A stretch of DNA of 5,631 bases, from NCBI GenBank assembly GCA_030042575.1, contig JASHZK010000082.1:1-5631 (forward strand). The letters run 5' to 3'. The stretch's first letter is position 1. Every line of letters begins with the position of its first letter. The notes under the pieces are model-generated. The model was not told the DNA's origin. It saw nothing but the letters and a program-made list of their open reading frames with translations, and searched no databases. The translations under genes were made by a program, and so were the position numbers. Positions 1 to 5,631 of this stretch are shown one piece after another. The stretch is from Acidimicrobiales bacterium. Lineage in GTDB: Bacteria > Actinomycetota > Acidimicrobiia > Acidimicrobiales > UBA8190.

Positions 1-1
1 C

Positions 2-37
2 GCCGTGCAGATCGCCGAGCTCCTCGTGGCCGGCTGA
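2..37 (+). CDS. C-terminal end of an unidentified forward gene (partial)
   Basis: Reading from base 2 gives AVQIAELLVAG followed by TGA at 35-37. The codons (GTG, CAG, ATC, GAG, CTC, GCC, GGC) all end in G or C, as in the confirmed genes here, and the peptide looks like a helical C-terminus. The start lies outside the window. Eleven residues are too few to assign a family. The gene would converge on phoU, with a 64-base gap. That it is coding is an inference from codon style and from the stop falling just before a possible terminator hairpin. Confidence 0.45.
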   Translation, partial: AVQIAELLVAG

Positions 38-54
38 GCGGGCTCCTCGGCCGG
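30..54. terminator. possible hairpin terminator in convergent gap
   Basis: CCGGC (30-34) can pair with GCCGG (50-54), and inside it GAG (36-38) with CTC (43-45) around a CGGG loop, with an interior mismatch. It overlaps the stop codon of the partial forward gene and faces the end of phoU. There is no T-run on either side, so it is not a canonical intrinsic terminator. A second small hairpin, GGGG-CGG-CCCC, sits at 84-94, just past the phoU stop. Confidence 0.25.
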
Positions 55-58
55 CTGT

Positions 59-86
59 TCCTCCGGGTCGGGTCCTCCGGGTCGGG
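59..86. repeat. 14-bp perfect tandem duplication
   Basis: TCCTCCGGGTCGGG occurs twice head to tail (59-72 and 73-86) in the gap between the two convergent gene ends. It is non-coding, and slippage or local duplication is the simplest explanation. Confidence 0.8.
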
Positions 87-101
87 GCGGCCCCACCGCC
101 G

Positions 102-788
102 TCAGTCAGCCCCCACGTCCCCCGGGTCCGGCCCGTCGCCCGCGAGCGCCGCGAGGCGCCGGGCCAGGTTGACGGCGTGGTCGCCGAAGCGCTCGTAGAA
201 GCGGGCCACCAGGGCAGCCTCGATGGCCACCGGCAACGCCATCGAGCCACTGGCAATCTCGGCGGTGAGAGTGACGTGCAGCTCGTCGACCTCGTCGTCG
301 AGCGACTCGATCTCCTCTACGGCCTCAGGAGAGCGGTCGACATAGGCGTCGGCGGTGGCCCGCCACATCTCGGAGGCCACCTCGCCCATCTGCTCGACCA
401 GCCCTCTGGCGCGGGGCGAGAGCTCGATGCCGAGTCCGCGTACCGCCCGGCGCGAGACATGTTCGGCCAAGTCCCCGCTGCGTTCGAGCTCAGGAAGCAT
501 ACGGAGCACGGCGATGAGATATCGCAGTTCCTCGGGACCGGTTGAGCGCTGAGCCAGCTGGCGCTGGGCCAGCTGTTCAACCTCTCGGTACAGCGAATCG
601 ATCACCTCGTCGCTGTCGGCCAGCGTCCGGGCGGCCTCTCGGTCACCGGCCAGCAGGGAATGGGTGGCTCCGGCCACGCCTTCGCCGACCAGGGCGAAGA
701 GCCGGACGATCTCACGGTCGATGCGCTCGATGCTCTGCACCACCTCGTCGGAGTCAACGGACTTGTGCAGGACGAAGTGGCGAGCCAT
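102..788 (-). CDS. phoU: PhoU family phosphate signalling regulator
   Basis: This is a 228-residue cytoplasmic protein, matching the usual PhoU length of about 220. It has two PhoU repeats, each a three-helix bundle, at about residues 15-115 and 125-215. Each ends in the family's acidic metal-binding signature: LERSGD (E102, D106) in the first and YERFGDHA (E199, D203) in the second. In known systems PhoU links the PstSCAB phosphate transporter to the PhoR-type sensor kinase and damps the Pho regulon when phosphate is plentiful; that role here is by homology. The ATG at 788 was chosen because the preceding in-frame codons (up to 986) read as Arg-rich low-complexity sequence and would overlap the start of putA. 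The ribosome binding site is weak (GAAG just before the ATG). The last residues form a Gly/Asp-rich tail. The gene diverges from putA across 64 bases. No pst or phoR gene is visible, so it may be an orphan copy or one of several PhoU paralogues. Confidence 0.93.
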   Translation of the reverse strand: MARHFVLHKSVDSDEVVQSIERIDREIVRLFALVGEGVAGATHSLLAGDREAARTLADSDEVIDSLYREVEQLAQRQLAQRSTGPEELRYLIAVLRMLPELERSGDLAEHVSRRAVRGLGIELSPRARGLVEQMGEVASEMWRATADAYVDRSPEAVEEIESLDDEVDELHVTLTAEIASGSMALPVAIEAALVARFYERFGDHAVNLARRLAALAGDGPDPGDVGAD

Positions 789-793
789 CGCTT

Positions 794-846
794 CGAGCGT
801 ACCCGGACCGTGAAGCCGCCGCCGTGGTCCGGCTCGCTCGCTAGCG
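794..846. promoter_or_regulatory. compound inverted repeat in the phoU/putA divergent gap
   Basis: CCGGACC (803-809) is matched by GGTCCGG (826-832) across a 16-base spacer. Outside it, CGAGCG (794-799) is matched by CGCTCG (835-840). Together they make a nested 13-pair inverted repeat filling most of the 64-base gap between the two start codons. An 8-base palindrome, CGCTAGCG, overlaps the right edge at 839-846. The position suits an operator or a leader-RNA hairpin. I see no convincing -35/-10 pair in the gap, so promoters may lie inside the start of the opposing genes. The pairing is directly visible; regulatory function is inferred. Confidence 0.45.
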
Positions 847-852
847 TCCCTG

Positions 853-3800
853 GTGGTGGTTGTCGACGCAGATCGTGAGCGCGAGATCGCCCAGGTGGCC
901 GGCCGCTTCGCCGGTCTGGGGGGCTCGCCGGTGGCCCGGGTGTTCGCCCTTTCGTGGTGGAGCGACCATCTACTGGCCCGGGCCATGGAGGACCCGCACT
1001 TCCGAGCGCGGCTGTTTCGTTTCGTGGATGCCTTCCCGGCGCTGAAGCAGCCCCAGGAGGTGGTGGACCACCTTCAGGCCGAGTTCGCCGGCCAAGCCGT
1101 GCCCTGGTGGTTCCAGGCCGGTCTCGACCTGGGCGAGCGCTTCCGCTTGGGGCAGCGCCTGGTGGCCGCGGTGGCGGCGCACTCGATCGACCGCATGGCC
1201 CGGCAGTTCGTGGCCGGGACCGATCCTGTCTCGATGGCCGCCACCGCCGGCCGCCTGTGGGAGGGCGGCACGTCGGTGACCGTCGACCTCCTCGGCGAGC
1301 ACACGTACAGCGGCTTCGAAGCGGCCGCCTACGGCAGCCGCCTGGTCGCACTGGTGGAGGCACTGGGAACCGCCGCCGCCCGATGGCCGCCAAGACCGGT
1401 GCTCGAGACCGACGACCTGGGGCCTGTGCCCCGGGTGAGCGTGAGCGTCAAGATCTCGGCTCTCTCGCCGGCCTATCACCCCCTCACAGCCGAACAGGGC
1501 CTGGCCGACGCCGAGAAGATCCTGCACCCCATCTTGCTGCGCGCCTCCGAGCTGGGCGTGCAGGTGTGGTTCGACATGGAGCACTACGAGGAGAAAGCGC
1601 TCACCCATCAGCTGTTCCGCCGTCTGCTCGAGCTGCCGGAGCTCCAGGGGCTGCACGGGGGCATCGTCGTCCAGGCCTATCTGCGCGATGCCGATGAGGA
1701 CCTCCAGGCCCTGGCGCGCTGGGCGGAAGGCAGGGCCACCTTGGTCGGCGTCCGGCTGGTCAAAGGTGCCTACTGGGACACCGAGAGCGTGCTGGCCCGA
1801 GCCCGGGGCTGGCCCGAGCCCGTCCACATGCACAAGGCCGACACCGACGCCGCCTTCGAGGCGCTCGCCCAGGCCCTCCACGCCCACCACGGCACCCTGC
1901 GCGCCGCCTTCGCTTCGCACAATCTCCGCTCGCTGGCGGCCGCGGTCGTCGACGGCCGGCGGGCCGGAGTGCCCGACAACGGTTACGAGCTGCAATTGCT
2001 CTACGGCATGGCCGAGCCCGTGCACGAAGCCGTGCGAAGGGCCGGTTTCCGTCTGCGCGTGTACACGCCCATGGGCGACTTGGTCCCGGGCATGGCCTAC
2101 TTGGTCCGTCGTTTGCTCGAGAACACGTCCAACGAGAGCTTCGTGCGTGACTACTTCGCCGAGGGGGCGCCGTTGGAGCAGCTGCTTGCTGTGCCCGGCT
2201 CGGGACGCCCGGTCCACCCGGGACGACCGCCGCACTCGGGACGCCCACCGACTGCAGAAGAGATGGACGGCACGGCGACCAAGTACCGACAGGGAGGAGG
2301 ACATCGACAACGACGGGCGCACCCGATAGGCCGCAGCTGGCGTGCGGTCCGCGGCGGCCCTCGCGGCGAAGAGATCGGCGGCACGATCGGGCGCGGCAGG
2401 ACCGGGCGCGGCACGACCGGGCACTCTCTGGCCATCGACGCGGCCGCCTCGGCCACATCGCCATTGGACAGCTACCGACCCGAGCCACCGATGCAGTGGC
2501 ACCGCCGGGAGGTGTTCGAGGCCTTTGCCGAGGCAGTGGACAACGAGTTCGCTCGCCCGGCGCGTCGGATCCGAGCCACGGCCGGGTGGTCGACCCTGTC
2601 GGTCGAGCCGATCTTCGCATCGGTCGACCCGGCTGATCCCACCTCGCTCGTGGCGGTGGCTGACTGGTGTGGCCCGGCCCAGGTGGAGGCGGCGGTGGAG
2701 GCGGCGGTGGAGGCGGCGGAGGGCTGGCGCCGGCGCCCGGTGGCCGAACGGGCCGGCACCTTGGTACGGGCCGCCCACGAGCTGCGCAGTCGGCGTCTCG
2801 AGATCGCGGCTCTAGAAGTGCGAGAGGTGGGCAAGGACTGGGCCGACGCCGACGCCGACGTGTGCGAGGCCATCGACTACTGCGAGTACTACGCCCGTTC
2901 CATGATGGCTCTCGACCGTTCCGGCCGCGTGCAATCCCCTCCGGGGGAGCGCAATCAGCTGCGTTACCGCGGGAGGGGCGTGTGCGCGGTCATCGCTCCC
3001 TGGAACTTCCCGCTGGCAATTCCCACCGGGATGACGGTGGCCGCTCTGGTCGCCGGTAACTCCGTCGTGCTCAAACCGGCCGAGCAGGCACCGGCGGTGG
3101 CCGCCGAGCTGGTTTCCGCTCTCGCCGCCGCCGGGATTCCCGACGGCGTCCTGTCCTGTGTCCCCGGGGACGGCGAAGGGGCGGGGGCGCCCCTGGTGGC
3201 GCACCCCGAAGTGGCGTCGATCGCCTTCACGGGGTCGCGCCACGTGGGCCTCGGCATCATCGAGACGGCGGGACGGCGTGACCCCCGCCGTCGGGCCATT
3301 CCCCGAGTGGTGGCCGAACTAGGGGGGAAGAACGCCGTGGTGGTCGACAGCGACGCCGATCTCGACGAGGTGGTGCCGGCGGTGGTTCGCTCGGCTTTTG
3401 GCTTCGCCGGCCAGAAGTGCTCGGCGGCCAGCCGCCTGATCGTCGTCGACCGCGTGCACGACGCTGTGGTCGAGCGGGTGGTGGAGGCCACTCGGTCACT
3501 CGTGATCGGAGCTCCGCGCCGCGCCACGAGCCAGATCGGCCCTGTCATCGACGAAGAGGCCCAGAGACGGCTCACGTCCGCCATTGCTGGCGCCGGCGAA
3601 GTGGGCACTGTGGTGCTCCGACGCTCGGATACCCCGGCGGACGGCTACTTCGTGGGTCCTACGGTGGTGACCGACGTCGACCCCCAGTCGTGGCTGGCCG
3701 CTGACGAGCTGTTCGGGCCGGTGCTGGCCGTGTTCCGGGTCTCGGACTTCGCTGCCGGCCTGCGACTGGCCAACGACAGCGCCTACGCCCTGACCGCCGG

Positions 3801-4047
3801 GGTGTTCTCCCGTTCGCCCGACCAGGTGGCCCAGGCCCTCGACCGGTTGTGGGCCGGGAACCTCTACGTGAACAGGGCCATCACGGGGGCGGTGGTGGGA
3901 CGCCAACCCTTCGGCGGCAACCGGCTGTCGGGGGTTGGATCGAAAGCCGGCGGTCCTGACTACCTCCTGCAGTTCTGCGACGCCCAGGTGACCAGTGAGA
4001 ACACGGTCCGCCAGGGCTTCACCGAAGAGACCGGAGGGGAGGATTGA
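853..4047 (+). CDS. putA: Bifunctional proline dehydrogenase / L-glutamate gamma-semialdehyde dehydrogenase (PutA)
   Basis: This 1064-residue enzyme oxidises L-proline with FAD to pyrroline-5-carboxylate, then oxidises the hydrolysed semialdehyde with NAD+ to glutamate. Residues about 5-75 form the helical N-terminal arm. The PRODH barrel spans about 110-435: VSVKISALSP (197-206), VRLVKGAYW (300-308), YELQLLYGM (378-386), and RRLLEN, whose R419/R420 match the proline-binding arginine pair of E. coli PutA. A low-complexity linker covers about 449-540. The aldehyde dehydrogenase follows (about 541-1055): PWNFP (N718), FTGS (792-795), general base E822 in AELGGKN, nucleophile C856 in GQKCSA, E952/F954 in ELFGP, and a typical PFGGNRLSG C-terminal block. 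No ribbon-helix-helix DNA-binding domain precedes the barrel and no extra C-terminal domain follows, so it resembles the short PutA class. The start is the GTG at 853 (a stop lies in frame at 811-813; GTG at 856 is equally possible), with no clear Shine-Dalgarno. GTGs at 931 and 940 are alternatives, but the helix before them fits the family. Confidence 0.95.
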   Translation: MVVVDADREREIAQVAGRFAGLGGSPVARVFALSWWSDHLLARAMEDPHFRARLFRFVDAFPALKQPQEVVDHLQAEFAGQAVPWWFQAGLDLGERFRLGQRLVAAVAAHSIDRMARQFVAGTDPVSMAATAGRLWEGGTSVTVDLLGEHTYSGFEAAAYGSRLVALVEALGTAAARWPPRPVLETDDLGPVPRVSVSVKISALSPAYHPLTAEQGLADAEKILHPILLRASELGVQVWFDMEHYEEKALTHQLFRRLLELPELQGLHGGIVVQAYLRDADEDLQALARWAEGRATLVGVRLVKGAYWDTESVLARARGWPEPVHMHKADTDAAFEALAQALHAHHGTLRAAFASHNLRSLAAAVVDGRRAGVPDNGYELQLLYGMAEPVHEAVRRAGFRLRVYTPMGDLVPGMAYLVRRLLENTSNESFVRDYFAEGAPLEQLLAVPGSGRPVHPGRPPHSGRPPTAEEMDGTATKYRQGGGHRQRRAHPIGRSWRAVRGGPRGEEIGGTIGRGRTGRGTTGHSLAIDAAASATSPLDSYRPEPPMQWHRREVFEAFAEAVDNEFARPARRIRATAGWSTLSVEPIFASVDPADPTSLVAVADWCGPAQVEAAVEAAVEAAEGWRRRPVAERAGTLVRAAHELRSRRLEIAALEVREVGKDWADADADVCEAIDYCEYYARSMMALDRSGRVQSPPGERNQLRYRGRGVCAVIAPWNFPLAIPTGMTVAALVAGNSVVLKPAEQAPAVAAELVSALAAAGIPDGVLSCVPGDGEGAGAPLVAHPEVASIAFTGSRHVGLGIIETAGRRDPRRRAIPRVVAELGGKNAVVVDSDADLDEVVPAVVRSAFGFAGQKCSAASRLIVVDRVHDAVVERVVEATRSLVIGAPRRATSQIGPVIDEEAQRRLTSAIAGAGEVGTVVLRRSDTPADGYFVGPTVVTDVDPQSWLAADELFGPVLAVFRVSDFAAGLRLANDSAYALTAGVFSRSPDQVAQALDRLWAGNLYVNRAITGAVVGRQPFGGNRLSGVGSKAGGPDYLLQFCDAQVTSENTVRQGFTEETGGED
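2199..2252 (+). repeat. three imperfect 18-bp tandem repeats in the PutA linker
   Basis: Units begin at 2199, 2217 and 2235, each with the core C(T/C)CGGGACG(C/A)CC. Because 18 is a multiple of three they encode a six-residue repeat, SGRPVH, PGRPPH, SGRPPT (residues 450-467), directly after the end of the proline dehydrogenase domain. The repeat is likely an expansion in a flexible, weakly constrained linker. Confidence 0.8.
2373..2424 (+). repeat. 15-bp-type tandem repeats in the PutA linker
   Basis: The units are GATCGGCGGCAC (2373-2384), GATCGGGCGCGGCAG (2385-2399), GACCGGGCGCGGCAC (2400-2414) and a partial GACCGGGCAC (2415-2424). They encode a Gly/Arg/Thr-rich stretch of the IGRGRTGRGTTG type at about residues 508-524. 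This block is separate in sequence from the 18-bp repeats 120 bases upstream, so the linker grew by at least two duplication events. Confidence 0.75.
2683..2718 (+). repeat. three perfect 12-bp coding repeats (VEAA x3)
   Basis: GTGGAGGCGGCG is repeated three times exactly, encoding VEAAVEAAVEAA (residues 611-622) in the first helix of the aldehyde dehydrogenase domain. That helix is normally Ala-rich (of the DVDAAVAAARAAF type) and its length here looks ordinary. This is probably a slippage-prone stretch tolerated because 12 bases keep both the frame and the helix pattern. Confidence 0.85.
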
Positions 4048-4125
4048 GCCCGGAGTCCCTGGTTTCGACGCAATCCGATGGAGGAACCTCCCCGTGCGGC
4101 TTTCAGCCCTGGGCGAGAGACGGAG

Positions 4126-4138
4126 CCGGGCTGCCCGG
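4126..4138. terminator. possible small hairpin between convergent putA and ndh
   Basis: CCGGG (4126-4130) pairs with CCCGG (4134-4138) around a CTG loop, in the 113-base gap between the two facing stop codons. Two other short dyads, GGAG-GAAC-CTCC near 4080-4091 and GCCC-T-GGGC near 4106-4114, are also in the gap. None has a T-run, so a role as a bidirectional terminator is inferred from position only. Confidence 0.25.
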
Positions 4139-4143
4139 TCGAC

Positions 4144-4174
4144 GCGGGGTCAGCGCGGGGTCAGCGCGGGGTCA
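4144..4174. repeat. 11-bp tandem triple repeat spanning the ndh stop codon
   Basis: GCGGGGTCAGC occurs at 4144-4154 and 4155-4165, then as GCGGGGTCA at 4166-4174. Each unit contains TGA on the minus strand, and the TGA in the middle unit (4163-4161) ends the NADH dehydrogenase. As 11 is not a multiple of three, a gain or loss of one unit would change which TGA is in frame and the last few residues. Confidence 0.85.
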
Positions 4175-5435
4175 CGGCAGGAACGTCCTCCACGATCAGA
4201 CGCGGGCCCGAAGGCCAGTTGAAGTAACGCCACGACCAGTTGAGCAGGACGAGCAGCCGGTTGCGGAAGCCGATCAGGTACACCAGATGCAGCCCCAGCC
4301 AGGCCAGCCACCCGAGGGTGCCGCCGATGACGGGAACCCGGGGGAGCTGGGCCACCGCCGCCCGCCGTCCGATGGTGGCCATGATCCCTTTGTCCCTGTA
4401 GGAGAAGGGAGTCGCCGGCTGTCCGGCCACCCGGCGGAGGATCTGCTGCCCGGCGTGGCGCCCACTCTGGATCGCCCCTTGAGCCAGCTGAGGCGTGACA
4501 CCTTCCTTGCCGTGGCCCAGGGGCGCAGCTGCCGCGTCGCCGACCACGAAGACCTCGCGATGGCTAGCCAGGGAGAGGTCGGCTCCGACCTCCACCCGGC
4601 CGCCGCCAGTGGTGGGTGCAGGCAGCGAGGCGGCCAGGGTCCCCTCCACGGTGATGCCGGCGGCCCAGACGACGACGTCGGCACGGATCACGGACCCATC
4701 GGCCAGGTGCACGCCGTTGGCCGTGACCTCGGTGACCCGCTGGCCCAGGCGGATGTCCACCCCGCGCTGGCGCAAGGTGGCCGCCGCGTACCCGCCGGCT
4801 GCGCTGCGAAAGGCCGTGAGCAGATGGTCGGCCACGTCGAGCAGGACGATCCGGGTCCGGGCCGGGTCGATGCGCAACCGGTCGGAGCGGACGGAGACCG
4901 ACAGCAGCTCCACCAGGGCGCCGGCCATCTCGACACCGGTCGGTCCGCCGCCGACCACGACGAAGCTGGGCCCTCCGTCGAAACGCTCGGGATGAGCGTC
5001 TGCTTCTTCTAGGACTCCGAGCAGTTGGTTCCGGAGCCGCCTGGCGTCCGCCAGGGTGTACAGCGGTCGGGTGTGGCGTGCCGCACCCTCGATGCCGAAG
5101 AAGCCGGCGGTGGCGCCGGTGGCCACCACCAGGTAGTCGTAGTCGAGGCGTGTCCCGTCCTCGAGAGACACCGAACGGGCGTCGAGGTCGATGCCACCCA
5201 CCTTGCCGTAGCGAAAAGCGATGTTCGGTTCACGTCCGAAGATGGTCCGGACGGGGTACGCCACGTCGGTGGGCTCCAGTCCGGCAGTGGCGACCTCGTA
5301 GAGCAACGGCTCGAAGGTGTGGAAGTTGTGCTGATCGACGATGGCGACGTCGATGGGTCGACCGGCCAGGGCCCGGGCAGCGGCCAGGCCGGCGAAGCCG
5401 GCGCCCACCACGACCACCCGGGGCAATCGTTCCAC
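4161..5435 (-). CDS. ndh: Type II NADH dehydrogenase (NDH-2), FAD-dependent NADH:quinone oxidoreductase
   Basis: This 424-residue membrane-associated flavoprotein passes electrons from NADH to the quinone pool without pumping protons. The FAD-binding fold starts at once with VVVVGAGFAG (7-16), followed by the NDH-2 block PLLYEVATAGL (43-53) and the conserved ATG (105-107). The NADH-binding Rossmann motif is VVVGGGPTGVEMAG (159-172), and an acidic D200 at the end of its second strand favours NADH over NADPH. VFVVGDAAA (295-303) is the second FAD contact. PQLAQGAIQSG (315-325) matches the quinone-site region, and KGIMATIGR (349-357) is also typical. The C-terminal stretch at about 372-406 is hydrophobic with aromatics and Arg, consistent with the membrane-anchoring helices of this family. 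Length is normal. The GTG at 5435 is the first start after an in-frame TAA at 5442-5444 and puts the dinucleotide fold six residues in; no Shine-Dalgarno is evident, so a leaderless or poorly led message is possible. The gene converges on putA. A related carotenoid- or sulfide-type oxidoreductase is less likely. Confidence 0.92.
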   Translation of the reverse strand: MERLPRVVVVGAGFAGLAAARALAGRPIDVAIVDQHNFHTFEPLLYEVATAGLEPTDVAYPVRTIFGREPNIAFRYGKVGGIDLDARSVSLEDGTRLDYDYLVVATGATAGFFGIEGAARHTRPLYTLADARRLRNQLLGVLEEADAHPERFDGGPSFVVVGGGPTGVEMAGALVELLSVSVRSDRLRIDPARTRIVLLDVADHLLTAFRSAAGGYAAATLRQRGVDIRLGQRVTEVTANGVHLADGSVIRADVVVWAAGITVEGTLAASLPAPTTGGGRVEVGADLSLASHREVFVVGDAAAAPLGHGKEGVTPQLAQGAIQSGRHAGQQILRRVAGQPATPFSYRDKGIMATIGRRAAVAQLPRVPVIGGTLGWLAWLGLHLVYLIGFRNRLLVLLNWSWRYFNWPSGPRLIVEDVPAVTPR

Positions 5436-5467
5436 CGACGATTACCGTGGCACAACGGCTCCGGGGC

Positions 5468-5481
5468 CGGCCACTTGGCCG
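5468..5481. promoter_or_regulatory. 14-bp dyad upstream of ndh
   Basis: CGGCCA (5468-5473) and TGGCCG (5476-5481) form a perfect six-pair inverted repeat with a two-base centre, 33-46 bases upstream of the GTG start of ndh. That is a suitable place for an operator at the ndh promoter. GC-rich palindromes arise often by chance here, and I could not identify a matching -10/-35 pair, so the regulatory role is only a suggestion. Confidence 0.3.
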
Positions 5482-5533
5482 ATCGGGTGGCAGGGATGGG
5501 CGAGGACGGTCGCTGGCGGGCGAGGAGGAATGC

Positions 5534-5560
5534 GGCCGAAAGGCGAAGCGAGGAACGGCC
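5534..5560 (-). terminator. weak hairpin after the right-edge gene
   Basis: GGCCG (5534-5538) can pair with CGGCC (5556-5560) around a 17-base loop, starting nine bases past the stop codon of the minus-strand gene at the right edge. The loop is long and there is no clean T-run, so termination is doubtful and read-through into ndh remains possible. The rest of the 133-base gap (5436-5568) shows no gene that I can support. Confidence 0.2.
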
Positions 5561-5568
5561 CAGCGCCA

Positions 5569-5631
5569 TCAGCAGCGAGCGAGCTCCAGGGCGGCGGTGG
5601 CGATGTCCTCCACCTGGGGCAGGATGGCTTG
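5569..5631 (-). CDS. C-terminal end of an unidentified minus-strand gene (partial)
   Basis: Reading leftward from the window edge gives the 20 residues QAILPQVEDIATAALELARC, then TGA at 5571-5569. Almost every codon ends in G or C, and the peptide is a plausible amphipathic C-terminal helix. The start is outside the window and I do not recognise the family. It runs in the same direction as ndh, 133 bases upstream of it, so co-transcription is possible but the gap is long enough for ndh to have its own promoter. Confidence 0.5.
   Translation of the reverse strand, partial: QAILPQVEDIATAALELARC

Noticed and set aside
789..986. N-terminal extension of phoU by 66 codons
   Set aside because: The extra residues are Arg/Ser/Thr-rich low complexity, overlap the start of putA on the other strand, and are not part of the PhoU fold; the ATG at 788 gives the family's normal length.
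2291..2300. Strong Shine-Dalgarno-like AGGGAGGAGG in the putA linker, possibly starting a separate aldehyde dehydrogenase gene
   Set aside because: No ATG, GTG or TTG follows at suitable spacing in any frame; the first in-frame ATG after it is at 2491, too far away.
970..2778. 602-codon open frame on the minus strand opposite putA
   Set aside because: It is antisense to clear PutA motifs and is rich in Gly, His, Gln and Val as expected for the complement of a GC-rich gene; no recognisable domain.
4044..5012. 322-codon forward open frame overlapping the putA stop as TTGA
   Set aside because: It lies antisense to the NADH dehydrogenase, has no recognisable motif and a Gly/His/Gln/Pro-rich shadow composition.
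5436..5450. TAATCG near the ndh start as a -10 box for leaderless transcription
   Set aside because: It lacks the final T of the usual TANNNT pattern and no -35 element sits at proper spacing; too weak to list.
5009..5569. 186-codon minus-strand frame whose ATG overlaps the upstream stop as TGATG, suggesting translational coupling
   Set aside because: Most of it runs through ndh in the wrong frame with Ser/Pro/Trp-rich shadow sequence. The coupling-like overlap is suggestive, but the roughly 45 codons before ndh show no domain.
1..5631. CRISPR array, tRNA or rRNA gene, insertion sequence, phage or defence system
   Set aside because: No spaced direct repeats of CRISPR type, no tRNA-like cloverleaf or rRNA sequence, no transposase or terminal inverted repeats were seen; all three complete genes are ordinary housekeeping or metabolic families.

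Overview
The window is very GC-rich, its codons nearly always end in G or C, and GTG starts are used. That suggests a high-GC actinobacterium, possibly an Acidimicrobiia-like lineage. This placement is an inference from composition and protein style, since no marker gene is present. Three complete genes and two gene ends fill almost all of the sequence, and no gene-free stretch exceeds about 135 bases.

Layout: (1) bases 2-37 look like the last codons of a forward gene. (2) A 64-base convergent gap with a weak hairpin and a 14-base tandem duplication follows. (3) phoU lies on the minus strand (788 down to 102). (4) A 64-base divergent gap (789-852) carries a striking compound inverted repeat. 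(5) A large bifunctional putA runs forward (853-4047). It joins proline dehydrogenase to L-glutamate-gamma-semialdehyde dehydrogenase through an unusually long, repeat-built linker. (6) A 113-base convergent gap has a small hairpin and an 11-base triple repeat that runs over the next gene's stop codon. (7) A type II NADH dehydrogenase (ndh) lies on the minus strand (5435 down to 4161). (8) A 133-base upstream gap holds a 14-base dyad. (9) The C-terminal codons of another minus-strand gene lie at the right edge.

Functionally, PutA oxidises proline to glutamate, passing two electrons from FAD to the quinone pool and two to NAD+. NDH-2 can reoxidise NADH and also feeds quinone, so the two neighbours are biochemically complementary, although they are convergent and not an operon. 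PhoU belongs to phosphate signalling and has no evident link to them; no pst genes are visible.

I find no clear undescribed system. The parts most worth a second look are the PutA interdomain linker, with its tandem repeats and a local codon-bias switch into another frame, and the inverted repeat between phoU and putA.
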